This document shows positions 27,729 to 36,075 of a DNA stretch of 54,988 nucleotides, piece after piece. The notes below the pieces were generated by a model, which ran no database searches, was not told the origin of the DNA, and saw only the letters and a program-made list of their open reading frames with translations. This DNA is from Nostoc sp. WHI (lineage in GTDB: Bacteria > Cyanobacteriota > Cyanobacteriia > Cyanobacteriales > Nostocaceae): positions 1 through 54,988 of the forward strand of contig NZ_WBKM01000223.1 in the NCBI RefSeq assembly GCF_015714725.1. The letters are read 5' to 3'. Both the position numbers and the translations under genes were made by a program. Each line of letters starts with the position of its first letter. The stretch's first letter is position 1.

Positions 27729-28125
27729 TCTATAAAATACCTTGTGCGGTTCTAACAGACTAGGTAAAACAAATTTAAAATCGGTAGCCAAGACTTGAGC
27801 ATTAGACTTGTGATAGTAACATGACCACCTGATATATACATTACTCAAATCTTTCTACTAAAAGGTTTCCCCATATTGAAATCAAAGTTTTAAAACATAA
27901 ATTAATCTACATGATTTGTTAGGGCGATACCTTTCCTAGCTTGGTTTAAATTCTAATTACCGTCAATCAAGAGCGAAGCTTCAACTTCGACCCCAGCGTA
28001 TGACATTATAGTGTACGATTTTTCAGGTATCTGAAATTGGCGACTGGGATAGCTATGAATTTAAATTCATAACTCCTCACTCCTCACTCCCTACTCCCCA
28101 CTCCCCACTCCCCACTCCCTCTTTT
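27729..28125. other. Divergent promoter region with low-complexity repeats before apt
   Basis: This holds the promoters of the DUF3038/DUF4335 operon and apt. CTCACTCC/CTCCCCA-type short repeats occur at 28073-28118, directly before apt. I see no clear operator or other gene. Confidence 0.4.
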
Positions 28126-28644
28126 ATGGATTTGAAGTCTCTTGTTCGTGACATCCCAGATTTCCCCAAACCCGGAATTTTATTTCGGGATATTACTACG
28201 CTGCTGCGCGATCCAGAGGGATTGCGCTACACTATTGACTTTTTAACACAAAAATGCGATGAAGCTGGGATGAGGGTGGATTATGTCATCGGTATAGAGT
28301 CGAGAGGATTTATTTTTGGCTCACCTCTGGCTTACAAATTAGGCGCTGGTTTTATTCCCGTCCGCAAAAAAGGTAAGTTACCAGCAGAGGTTCACTCAAT
28401 TGAATATCAACTAGAGTATGGTACAGACTGCTTAGAAGTGCATCAAGATGCTTTACAGCAAGGTAGCCGAGTTTTGATTGTGGACGATTTGATTGCCACA
28501 GGTGGAACTGCGAGTGCAACTGCAAAGTTGGTGCAGAAGATTGGCTGCGATCTGGTGGGGTTTGGGTTTATCATCGAGCTACGGGATTTACAAGGGCGTA
28601 AATATCTGCCGGACGTGCCGATTATCTCTTTAATTGAATATTAG
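28126..28644 (+). CDS. apt: Adenine phosphoribosyltransferase
   Basis: Salvages adenine: adenine + PRPP gives AMP + PPi. The sequence has [17 protein letters not shown] at the N-terminus, the adenine-site segment [17 protein letters not shown] and the PRPP-binding motif [17 protein letters not shown]. 172 aa is normal for bacterial Apt. The ATG follows a CTCCCCACTCC-type repeat rather than a good ribosome site. It is monocistronic; the next gene starts after 180 bases with AAAATCTAAAATC-type repeats. Confidence 0.95.
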   Translation: MDLKSLVRDIPDFPKPGILFRDITTLLRDPEGLRYTIDFLTQKCDEAGMRVDYVIGIESRGFIFGSPLAYKLGAGFIPVRKKGKLPAEVHSIEYQLEYGTDCLEVHQDALQQGSRVLIVDDLIATGGTASATAKLVQKIGCDLVGFGFIIELRDLQGRKYLPDVPIISLIEY

Positions 28645-28674
28645 TCATGGGTCATTAGACAAAGGATCGAATTT

Positions 28675-28820
28675 TAGATTTTAAATTTTGGATTTTGGAT
28701 TGAAGATTTAAAAGCATTCGATTAAGCGCTCACGCCGAACTCCAAAATCTAAAATTAAATCACAAGCCCCTGACTCGATCGCTCTTTTCAATCTAAAATC
28801 TAAAATCTAAAATCCAAAAT
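28675..28820. repeat. AAAATCT/AAAATCC heptamer repeats in the apt-permease gap
   Basis: Copies of TTTTGGA and, inverted, AAAATCTAAAATCTAAAATC occur at both ends of this gap (28675-28710 and 28741-28820). The two ends can pair. The same heptamers occur inside purL (36590-36650). Confidence 0.7.
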
Positions 28821-28823
28821 GCT

Positions 28824-29870
28824 ATGACATCTACGAGAATTTCCTTGGAGACAGGTCGGGATTGGCTAATCAGGCTAGTTACGAGCGAAACTTTTGTTTA
28901 TGTGGTAAAGCGGGTATTGCAAGCACTGTTGACTTTGTTATTGGCATCAGCGTTGTCGTTTTTCATTATTCAACTTGCTCCTGGGGATTTTGTAACTCAA
29001 TTAGAGGCAGATCCCAAGAAGTCTAGAGAACAAATTAATGTCCTTCGGCAATTTTGGCGCTTGGATAAGTCGTGGTTAGAGCAATATGTGTTTTGGCTAT
29101 GGAATATTGTATCGCGAGGCGATTTTGGCCCAAGTTTCTCTTACAAACGGTCAGTAGTATCGCTGTTATGGGAACGAGTACCAGCAACCTTGCTATTGGC
29201 GATCGCATCTTTAATTGTCACATGGGCGATCGCCATTCCTCTAGGGATCTTTGCTGCTGTTAAACAAAATAAGCCAGCAGACCGGATTTTACAGGTAATT
29301 AGTTACGCTGGACAGGGTTTTCCCAGTTTCATCACTGTTTTAGGACTGCTGGTTTTAGCCCAAATCACCTCGCCGCTATTCCCAGTGGGTAGCATGACTA
29401 GTATCAATCACTCGGAACTGTCGTGGTTTGGCAAAATCTTAGATGTCGGCTGGCACATGATTTTACCTACTATCGCCCTCTCAATTACCAGTTTTGCTGG
29501 TTTACAACGCATCACTCGCGGCGAACTATTGGATGTTCTGCGTCAAGATTACATCCAAACGGCTCGTGCCAAAGGATTGCCAGAAAACCGCGTTATCTAT
29601 GTTCATGCTCTCCGCAACGCTATAAATCCCTTGATTACCTTATTAGGTTTTGAATTAGCTAGTTTATTAAATGGTGCCTTCATCGCCGAATTTTTCTTCA
29701 ACTGGCCTGGTTTAGGGAGGTTGACTCTACAAGCTTTACAAGCTCAAGATTTATATTTGTTAATGGCAAGCTTGATAATGGGCGCAGTGCTGCTGATTGT
29801 TGGCAATTTAATCGCCGACTTGATGTTAAAAGCAGCAGATCCCCGCATTCGCTTAGAAAATCTCAATTAG
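28824..29870 (+). CDS. ABC transporter permease, DppB/OppB type
   Basis: Inner-membrane permease of a peptide/nickel-type ABC importer. The sequence has six hydrophobic segments. The family N-terminus is RVLQALLTLLLASALSFFIIQLAPGD, and the EAA loop is the conserved RQDYIQTARAKGLPE...HALRNAINPLIT. The C-terminus ends with LMLKAADPRIRLE. No ATPase, second permease or binding protein lies next to it, which is common in cyanobacteria where these genes are scattered. The ATG at 28824 has no good ribosome site. 348 aa. The next gene starts 8 bases after its stop. Confidence 0.9.
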   Translation: MTSTRISLETGRDWLIRLVTSETFVYVVKRVLQALLTLLLASALSFFIIQLAPGDFVTQLEADPKKSREQINVLRQFWRLDKSWLEQYVFWLWNIVSRGDFGPSFSYKRSVVSLLWERVPATLLLAIASLIVTWAIAIPLGIFAAVKQNKPADRILQVISYAGQGFPSFITVLGLLVLAQITSPLFPVGSMTSINHSELSWFGKILDVGWHMILPTIALSITSFAGLQRITRGELLDVLRQDYIQTARAKGLPENRVIYVHALRNAINPLITLLGFELASLLNGAFIAEFFFNWPGLGRLTLQALQAQDLYLLMASLIMGAVLLIVGNLIADLMLKAADPRIRLENLN

Positions 29871-29878
29871 TCATCTCC

Positions 29879-30160
29879 ATGCTGTCCGAATTCTATTACT
29901 TAGTGCGCTCAAAAACTGACGGTAATTATCTCATCGCTCGTCCTGATACCGAAACATCAGGCTATTTATTGCTGTTTCAGGAAAACTTTGATGCCTTAAG
30001 CTATCTCAATACCCATGCGGCAGAACTGGCAAATCGCTTTGCTGTGGAATCTATTGCGCGTACACAGTTGGGAAACTTGCTCAAACGCTGGGGTTTTAGC
30101 GGTGTGGGTATTGTAACTGACCCGTTATTGCCCAAGGTTGAGTTTTTGCAGCATAGTTAA
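29879..30160 (+). CDS. Conserved small cyanobacterial protein, unknown function
   Basis: A 93-aa soluble protein (MLSEFYYLVRSKTDGNYLIA...). It has a central region FDALSYLNTHAAELANRFAV and a C-terminal WGFSGVGIVTDPLLPKVEFL. I do not recognise a named family. It begins 8 bases after the permease stop, so it is probably co-transcribed; no functional link can be shown. Confidence 0.65.
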   Translation: MLSEFYYLVRSKTDGNYLIARPDTETSGYLLLFQENFDALSYLNTHAAELANRFAVESIARTQLGNLLKRWGFSGVGIVTDPLLPKVEFLQHS

Positions 30161-30344
30161 ATTTATGGATTAGCGTAGATGCAAAGCGGTGAGGGGGTCG
30201 CAGTCTTAGCGAGACATCGCTTGCTCTGATGCTAAGTAAACTCAAAATTCATTCTGAGGTAGTTGTTGAAACTGCTGCATCTTAGTTGCAAGAGACTCAA
30301 GAGCGATTCTTTATTCGTTTTGAGATGACTATCGCAACAAATAC

Positions 30345-30450
30345 AGGACTTACGCAGGAACTACGATTTTACGTCACGAGTGTTCGCGGAGCGTCTCGAA
30401 GAGAAGTAATCGCAAAGGCTTAGTTTCTCGTCATGAGTGCGTAAGCCCTA
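30345..30450. repeat. 106-bp imperfect inverted-repeat element
   Basis: The left end AGGACTTACGCA and right end TGCGTAAGCCCTA are near-complementary and match the ends of the 93-bp element at 5101-5193. The interior holds GCGGAGCGTCTCGAAGAGAAG, a palindromic sequence of a type common in Nostoc spacers. It looks like a decayed relative. Confidence 0.6.
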
Positions 30451-30457
30451 AAATATA

Positions 30458-32110
30458 CTAGAGGCACTTCCTAACCTTACTATCTGTCTTTGTTAAAATA
30501 TTTGCTTGCCTTATCTGCTTGATAGGAATCTCAATCACAAATTCTGTCCCCTTTTTAGGTGCAGAAACACACTTAATTTTTCCCTTATGCTTATCTACTA
30601 CAATCTGATAACTAATAGATAATCCCAAACCAGTACCTTCGCCTACAGGTTTAGTAGTAAAGAAGGGGTCAAATAATTTAGTCTTAACTTCCTCAGTTAC
30701 TCCTGAACCATTATCTTTAATGCTGATAATTACGCACTCTTGATTTTTAACTTCAGTATAAATAGTAATGAAACTGGAGTGTTGTTTAATCTCTTCTTTT
30801 AAGCGCTCCATCTCCTCTTTACGTAAAACATCGATGGCATTACTCAGGATATTCATGAAAACCTGATTTAATCCTCCCGCATAACATTCGACAAGAGGCA
30901 AACTACCATAGTCTTTAATAATTGCAATTTCTTGCTGTTCGGATTTTCCTTTAATACGATGCTGCAAAATTAACAGTGTGCTATCAATTCCTTCATGAAT
31001 ATCAACAGGTTTCATTTCTGCTTCATCAAGACGGGAGAAGTTCCGCAAGGTTAGGATAATCTCGCGAATACGATCAGCACCAACTGTCATTGAAGATAAG
31101 ATTTTCGGCAGATCATCAATAATAAACTCTAAATCTATCTCATCAATCAAAAGACTTATTTCTGGGTTGTAATGAGGATATTGTTGCCGATATAGATTAG
31201 TTAAAGTTAGTAATTTCTGAGTATATTCTTTAACGTGTATTAAGTTGCCATAAATGAAATTAACAGGATTATTAATTTCATGAGCAACACCAGCAACTAG
31301 CTGACCTAGTGAAGACATCTTTTCAATTTGAATCAGTTGTACTTGAGTATGTTGCAATTCTTGCAGTGTCTGTTGTAATTGAATATTTTTCCGTTTTAAT
31401 TTTTTTGTTCTCGCCGCCACTTGCATTTCCAAGATATAATTAGTTTCTTCTAAGGCGGCTTGAGCGATTTTTTTCGCTTTTAAATACTCTTGCAACAAAT
31501 TTAATACCAAAAGCCATGCCGGAATAAGTATTATTAAACTTATGATAGATTCTAAAATTGCCCAAAACATTCTTTTGCGATATTCAGCAACTGTCTGCTC
31601 TAACTGAAGTGAGATATTACGCTTTCTTTTAGCAATTCCATCGGCATAAATGTGTTTATGAGTTTCATATTCAGGACTAGACAATAGTAGTTGGGCGGTT
31701 TTTTGTTGATTTTTTTTGACTAAATCAAAAGATTGATACTCCATTCTGACCAACTGCTGATTAGCAGCATCAATTTTTTTTGCATCCTCATTTTCATATG
31801 TTTTAGGAGCCAATTTAATAAATTCTTTAATGGCAACATCGAGTTTAGGTTCAAATTGCCGATACCGTTGTTCCCAAGTAAGGTTACCTGTAACAGCATT
31901 TATGCGGGCTGACATGGTTAATACTTCATCAAAATAGATAATTTCATCACTCAGTTTTTGGAGCTGAAATTCATTTTTAGTAATACTATTGAAATGATAA
32001 TATGCTTGCCAATTAAGCAAAATTTGAGGAATAAATAAAAGTAGCGTTAGCAGTACTGTTATAGCTACTATTTGAGAGGGAAGAAATCTAAGTTTATAAG
32101 GTAAGTGCAT
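30458..32110 (-). CDS. Sensor histidine kinase
   Basis: A membrane sensor kinase with two helices (about residues 14-34 and 185-207). They flank an extracytoplasmic helical sensor with conserved-looking KLSDEIIYFDEVLTMSARI. A cytoplasmic coiled coil (212-265) follows, then HisKA with the phospho-acceptor His277 in GQLVAGVAHEINNPVNFIYG. A full HATPase domain comes next (N-box FMNILSNAIDVL, G1 IKDNGSGV, F-box FDPFFTTKPVG, G2 GEGTGLGLSI). All key catalytic boxes are present, unlike the other kinase-like gene near 4 kb. 550 aa. No response regulator lies beside it. Confidence 0.93.
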   Translation of the reverse strand: MHLPYKLRFLPSQIVAITVLLTLLLFIPQILLNWQAYYHFNSITKNEFQLQKLSDEIIYFDEVLTMSARINAVTGNLTWEQRYRQFEPKLDVAIKEFIKLAPKTYENEDAKKIDAANQQLVRMEYQSFDLVKKNQQKTAQLLLSSPEYETHKHIYADGIAKRKRNISLQLEQTVAEYRKRMFWAILESIISLIILIPAWLLVLNLLQEYLKAKKIAQAALEETNYILEMQVAARTKKLKRKNIQLQQTLQELQHTQVQLIQIEKMSSLGQLVAGVAHEINNPVNFIYGNLIHVKEYTQKLLTLTNLYRQQYPHYNPEISLLIDEIDLEFIIDDLPKILSSMTVGADRIREIILTLRNFSRLDEAEMKPVDIHEGIDSTLLILQHRIKGKSEQQEIAIIKDYGSLPLVECYAGGLNQVFMNILSNAIDVLRKEEMERLKEEIKQHSSFITIYTEVKNQECVIISIKDNGSGVTEEVKTKLFDPFFTTKPVGEGTGLGLSISYQIVVDKHKGKIKCVSAPKKGTEFVIEIPIKQIRQANILTKTDSKVRKCL

Positions 32111-32168
32111 TTTTATCCTCTTATTTTAGATACAGCAGAATTCAGAATTAAGGATAAGGAGTCATAGG

Positions 32169-32327
32169 TTGTTTGAAAAGTGTTTCGCTATGAATTTCTT
32201 TAGGCACTTTTAGATCCCCCCTAACCCCCCTTAAAAAGGGGGGAACCGGAATCAAAGTCTCCCAATTTATCGGGAGATTTAGAGGGATCTAAAACTTTTG
32301 ATACCGACAAGAGGACTTTTCAAACAA
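32169..32327. repeat. 159-bp nested inverted-repeat element
   Basis: The outer arms are exact: TTGTTTGAAAAGT at 32169-32181 and its complement at 32315-32327. Inside is a second inverted repeat, TTTTAGATCCC at 32208-32218 with GGGATCTAAAA at 32284-32294. Within it lies the hairpin CCCCCCTTAAAAAGGGGGG, a very common cyanobacterial repeat. No coding capacity. Confidence 0.75.
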
Positions 32328-32400
32328 ACATCCTCTCAGAATGGGCTACGCCCTGCTGCGCTAACAGAAGTAAAACAGGCTTTATATCTGGCTTTTAGAC

Positions 32401-32964
32401 TTAGCTTGTGTACTTTATTAACTTGAAATCTGCTGTATAATTATAATTGGGCATCAACCAAATTTCAATATGTTGTATGAGTTGGATCTCATCAGCATCA
32501 ATACCAAAATAATTTCTGAGATAATTTATAGTCTCATTATGATACTTTTCAAAATTTATCTCATTCATTTGTTTTATTTTCATTTTTCTGCCATAAATAA
32601 AACCTAATTCAAAATTTATTAAATCTAATTTAGAAAACTTGTATGGATATGGAAATATAAATTTAGCAAAAAACTTATATATAAATAGATGGATTATATT
32701 AGTATTTAAGTCGTTTCCCATAGTAAATCCAATTACAAAAGCTTCATCTTGGGGAGAGATACCTCTACCTAAAAGTATGTGAATATAATCATGATTGTGA
32801 AGGCTAATCTTCCCAGGTAATGCCAAGGGGCTATTAGGATTCTCTAGTAACCAAATTACAAAAGGAATCTTCGTATTATATGAGCTAAATACTGTTGAAT
32901 ATGCCTCTTTTAACTTAATACGATTTGCATCTATTTGAAAAGTTGTATCTAAATCAAAAGTCAT
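32401..32964 (-). CDS. Protein with a Coq4-like HDxxHx11E motif
   Basis: The protein contains SLHNHDYIHILLGRGISPQD followed by E, which gives His58-Asp59-x-x-His62-x11-Glu74 (numbered from ATG 32964). This is the metal-site pattern I recall for Coq4, the ubiquinone-biosynthesis organiser. The GFTMGND that follows also fits an all-helical Coq4-like fold. Cyanobacteria do not make ubiquinone, so the actual role is unknown. I set the start at ATG 32964 because GGGAG lies 7 bases before it; the ATG at 32970 is too close. 187 aa, AT-rich codons compared with neighbours. Confidence 0.6.
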   Translation of the reverse strand: MTFDLDTTFQIDANRIKLKEAYSTVFSSYNTKIPFVIWLLENPNSPLALPGKISLHNHDYIHILLGRGISPQDEAFVIGFTMGNDLNTNIIHLFIYKFFAKFIFPYPYKFSKLDLINFELGFIYGRKMKIKQMNEINFEKYHNETINYLRNYFGIDADEIQLIQHIEIWLMPNYNYTADFKLIKYTS

Positions 32965-33643
32965 CTGCATACTCCCGAAGATTATTTAAAACAAAATTTT
33001 CTAAACTTTACTATTAGCATTGATGAATTTGATATTTACATGAATTTACTTTTATTCTGTAAATAGCAAAAACATGGCAATGAGTAGATTCTGTTAGATT
33101 GAATAAAAACTAACAAAATAGCTTACTTAATTAATATTTGTTTTTTCCTGATTTGTCTATGATATATCGGAAAAATTATTCTTATTTTTATAAAAAAATG
33201 CTAAAAATTAGTTAGTTATTGTAAAGTTTCAGTATTATCACCAATTAACTTTTTTAAAATTTATAATTACGTTATAAAGATGATGATTTAAATATTAAAT
33301 TTAAATTTTAAAAATATAGGGTTGGTGTTTCAACGTAGTAAGATTTTTTAAAAATTAAAGTAATACTTACATTCATTGTGAAGATATATAGGACTCCTAT
33401 TTAATTTTTGAAATACACGTAGGGGAGTCAGTGCGTTCATAAGTGTCAACTTAAGCGCAAACCCTTTTAAAACTCAATACGGTTCAGTTAAGGGCTACTG
33501 GTACAAAATTTTGGGTTTTTGAGACGCGATAAATCGCCGTCTCTACAAATGTTTTGGTCTTATCTGAACTGTATTGCTTTAAAACTTGGGTTTCATTCTT
33601 CAACTAGCGAGGGGAGCGATCGCATAACTAGCAACTTGGGTTA
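32965..33643. other. AT-rich intergenic region with one interspersed repeat
   Basis: About 680 bases, extremely AT-rich from 33000 to 33400. I see no gene. It contains the 102-bp element at 33475-33576. Confidence 0.4.
33475..33576. repeat. 102-bp MITE-like element with 18-bp terminal inverted repeats
   Basis: The left end CAATACGGTTCAGTTAAG and the right end CTTATCTGAACTGTATTG are imperfect complements. Inside is the hairpin GAGACGCGATAAATCGCCGTCTC. A partial second copy, with a clear left end and the same inner hairpin reversed, starts at 7576. Confidence 0.7.
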
Positions 33644-34210
33644 TTAAGTAAATAAGGATGCGATCGCACAATTAAAATCAGGCAATATTGGTGAACTCAA
33701 TTCATCACCATTAAACAACGTAGCAACTAACTTTAAACTCGCTTGTTCGCGTCGATAGACTTCCACCTGTTGCTTGCGCCAATCCACAATCCAATATTCT
33801 CTAACGCCTCTTGCTGAGTAAAGCTTTAGTTTAAATTCCCTGTCCCGCTTTTCGTTTTCACTACCAGCAGATAGCACCTCTACAACCAGTTCTGGCGCAC
33901 CAGTCAAATGCCCCGCGTCGTCCAAAAGTAGCGTCAATCTCTTATTGCTAGCCCAGACAACATCAGGAATCACATTATCATGATCGCCAAAAATTATGCC
34001 TGGAGCAGTTACAACTTCTCCCAAACCAGTAGTTTGTGACCAATTATCCAAGGAAGTGCTAATTCTGACACAGGTTTTTTGATGGTTCCAGTGAGGCGCT
34101 TTGGTCACAAACAAGTCTCCGTCAATAATTTCATAACGGTTTCCGTTATCTGGAAATAATTCTAAGTCGGCGGTAGTCCAGCGCACTCTCTCAGATATCG
34201 GCTGGTTCAT
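33644..34210 (-). CDS. Uma2-family (DUF820) putative restriction-type endonuclease
   Basis: A PD-(D/E)XK-fold protein of the Uma2 family, expanded in cyanobacteria. Hallmarks are NRYEIIDGDLFVTKAP, VIPDVVWASNKR and the catalytic-type core GAPELVVEVLS (E-V-x). After it come DREFKLKLYSARGVREYWIVDW and the strand KQQVEVYR. I set the start at ATG 34210; the frame extends to a TTG at 34255. 188 aa. The substrate is unknown for most members. It is not part of an operon. Confidence 0.9.
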   Translation of the reverse strand: MNQPISERVRWTTADLELFPDNGNRYEIIDGDLFVTKAPHWNHQKTCVRISTSLDNWSQTTGLGEVVTAPGIIFGDHDNVIPDVVWASNKRLTLLLDDAGHLTGAPELVVEVLSAGSENEKRDREFKLKLYSARGVREYWIVDWRKQQVEVYRREQASLKLVATLFNGDELSSPILPDFNCAIASLFT

Positions 34211-34427
34211 AAACCATCTATGTTTAGAGTATTTACTTATTTTAGCCTGAGTCAAAATTGAACATTAGTTAGGAGTGAGGAGTTAGGAGTTATTATTCAT
34301 TCTCTGCTTCCCTCATTCCCCAGTCTCTAGTTCCTAGTACAATAGGGCGTAAATAAGCCACACATTTGTAATATCTGAAACCCTTGCTAAAACTTAATTA
34401 CGAATTACGCAAAGCGGTACTAGCTTC

Positions 34428-35927
34428 TTACACCACTACCTTTTCTAAGCTCAATTTAGAACGCTTGACTTGCTCAGGAATCGCTACGGGATAATCTCCA
34501 GTGAAGCAAGCAGAACAGAAACTATTGGTGTCTTCTCGTGTCGCTTCTAGCATTCCTTCCCAGCTGAGATAAGCGAGGCTGTCTACTTCCAGTTGCTTGG
34601 CAATTTCCGCTACTGACTTTGTAGCAGCAATCAACTGATCCTGAGAATCGGTATCGATGCCATAGAAGCAGGGATGAGTTACAGGCGGAGAAGAAATTCG
34701 CATATGTACTTCTATTGCACCAGCTTCACGGATGGTTTTGACGAGTTTACGGCTGGTAGTACCCCGCACAATCGAGTCATCGACAATAATTACTCGTTTA
34801 CCCACCAGTACATCTTTGAGGGGGTTGAGTTTCATGCGGATACCCGACTCGCGCATGGTTTGGGTTGGCTGAATAAAGGTTCGTCCAACGTAGCGATTTT
34901 TAATCAGTCCTTCAACGTAAGCTACACCGGAAGCCTGGGAAAATCCAATAGCAGCAGGTATACCAGAATCAGGAACACCAAAGACAATATCGGCATCTAC
35001 AGCAGATTCTTCAGCTAATTGCCGCCCTAACCGCATTCGATAGCTGTACAAACTCTCGCTGTGCATGACGCTATCAGGACGGGCAAAGTAAATCATCTCA
35101 AAGATACACAATTTCCGCTCGGATTTTTGACTCCAATTATAGGAAGCCAAACCTTCTTCAGTAATCCAAACTAATTCACCTGGTTTAACGTCTCGCAGGT
35201 ATTCGGCTCCAATGATGTCTAAACCACAAGTCTCGGAAGCCAAAACGTAACGGATTGGATTACCAGCTAAAGTGCCAATTACTAGCGGACGAATGCCATT
35301 GGGGTCACGGACACCCATAACGCCATTGGGAGTGCCAATAACTAAACTAAAGGCTCCTTGGCAACGGTGAAATGCCTGAATTGCACCTTCTAGCCAATCT
35401 GCGCCAGCATTGATGGCTTCTGCGATCGCAAAAGCGATCATTTCTGAGTCTGTTGTCGTGACTAAGTTACATTTATTCTCAAGCAACTCTTGGCGCAGTT
35501 GCACAGTATTGACTAAATTACCGTTATGTGCTAAAGCTAACGAACCTAAGCGAGTTTCCAGCACTGCGGGTTGGGCATTAACTTTGCGGCTAGAACCTGT
35601 GGTGGAATAACGAGTGTGACCAATACTAAGACTCCCAGGCAACTGCTCCAAGATGGATTCGTTGAAAACTTGAGACACCAAGCCCATATCTTTGTGGAGG
35701 TGTACTTGTGTGCCCTCAAATGTGGCAATCCCAGCTGATTCTTGACCCCGATGCTGAAGGGCATACAATCCAAAGTATGTCAGTTTAGCAACATCTTGTC
35801 CTGGTGCATAGATACCAAAAACACCACAAGCTTCTTCTGGCTTATCAGGACGATTTTCATGACTATTAATTGGGTTGTTGCTCTGGTCGGGGTAATCATC
35901 CGAAGTGACGGAATGAATAGAAATCAT
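34428..35927 (-). CDS. purF: Amidophosphoribosyltransferase
   Basis: Catalyses the first committed step of purine synthesis: PRPP + glutamine gives phosphoribosylamine. A 33-residue propeptide-like extension precedes the N-terminal nucleophile Cys34 in EEACGVFGIYAPG. The glutamine site (LQHRGQESAGI) is followed by the PRPP motif VIIVDDSIVRGTTSRK. Conserved CXXC-type cysteines near the end (SFCSACFTGDYP) suggest the Fe-S type found in Bacillus and cyanobacteria. 499 aa. purL lies about 150 bases upstream on the same strand. Confidence 0.96.
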   Translation of the reverse strand: MISIHSVTSDDYPDQSNNPINSHENRPDKPEEACGVFGIYAPGQDVAKLTYFGLYALQHRGQESAGIATFEGTQVHLHKDMGLVSQVFNESILEQLPGSLSIGHTRYSTTGSSRKVNAQPAVLETRLGSLALAHNGNLVNTVQLRQELLENKCNLVTTTDSEMIAFAIAEAINAGADWLEGAIQAFHRCQGAFSLVIGTPNGVMGVRDPNGIRPLVIGTLAGNPIRYVLASETCGLDIIGAEYLRDVKPGELVWITEEGLASYNWSQKSERKLCIFEMIYFARPDSVMHSESLYSYRMRLGRQLAEESAVDADIVFGVPDSGIPAAIGFSQASGVAYVEGLIKNRYVGRTFIQPTQTMRESGIRMKLNPLKDVLVGKRVIIVDDSIVRGTTSRKLVKTIREAGAIEVHMRISSPPVTHPCFYGIDTDSQDQLIAATKSVAEIAKQLEVDSLAYLSWEGMLEATREDTNSFCSACFTGDYPVAIPEQVKRSKLSLEKVVV

Positions 35928-36075
35928 GCTAGCTTTGCTCCTGGTGGGGGGGTCAAGTCACAGGGATTATGTTGATAGATGGTGGCAGATTTCTTAACAA
36001 ATCTTTAACCATCCATTAAAACAGTACCGTAATTATGCTCAGAGACGCTAATAGTTCTGAGTGAAGTCTAAATAC

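Noticed and set aside
28073..28118. ACTCCTCAC-type sequence resembling the conserved core of the Yfr1 small RNA
   Set aside because: It is part of a low-complexity CTCACTCC repeat and lacks the flanking stem-loops of Yfr1.
34674..35018. Plus-strand frame inside purF, and similar frames inside purL, tsaD and pbp genes
   Set aside because: They lie antisense to well-identified enzymes and have no ribosome sites or family features.
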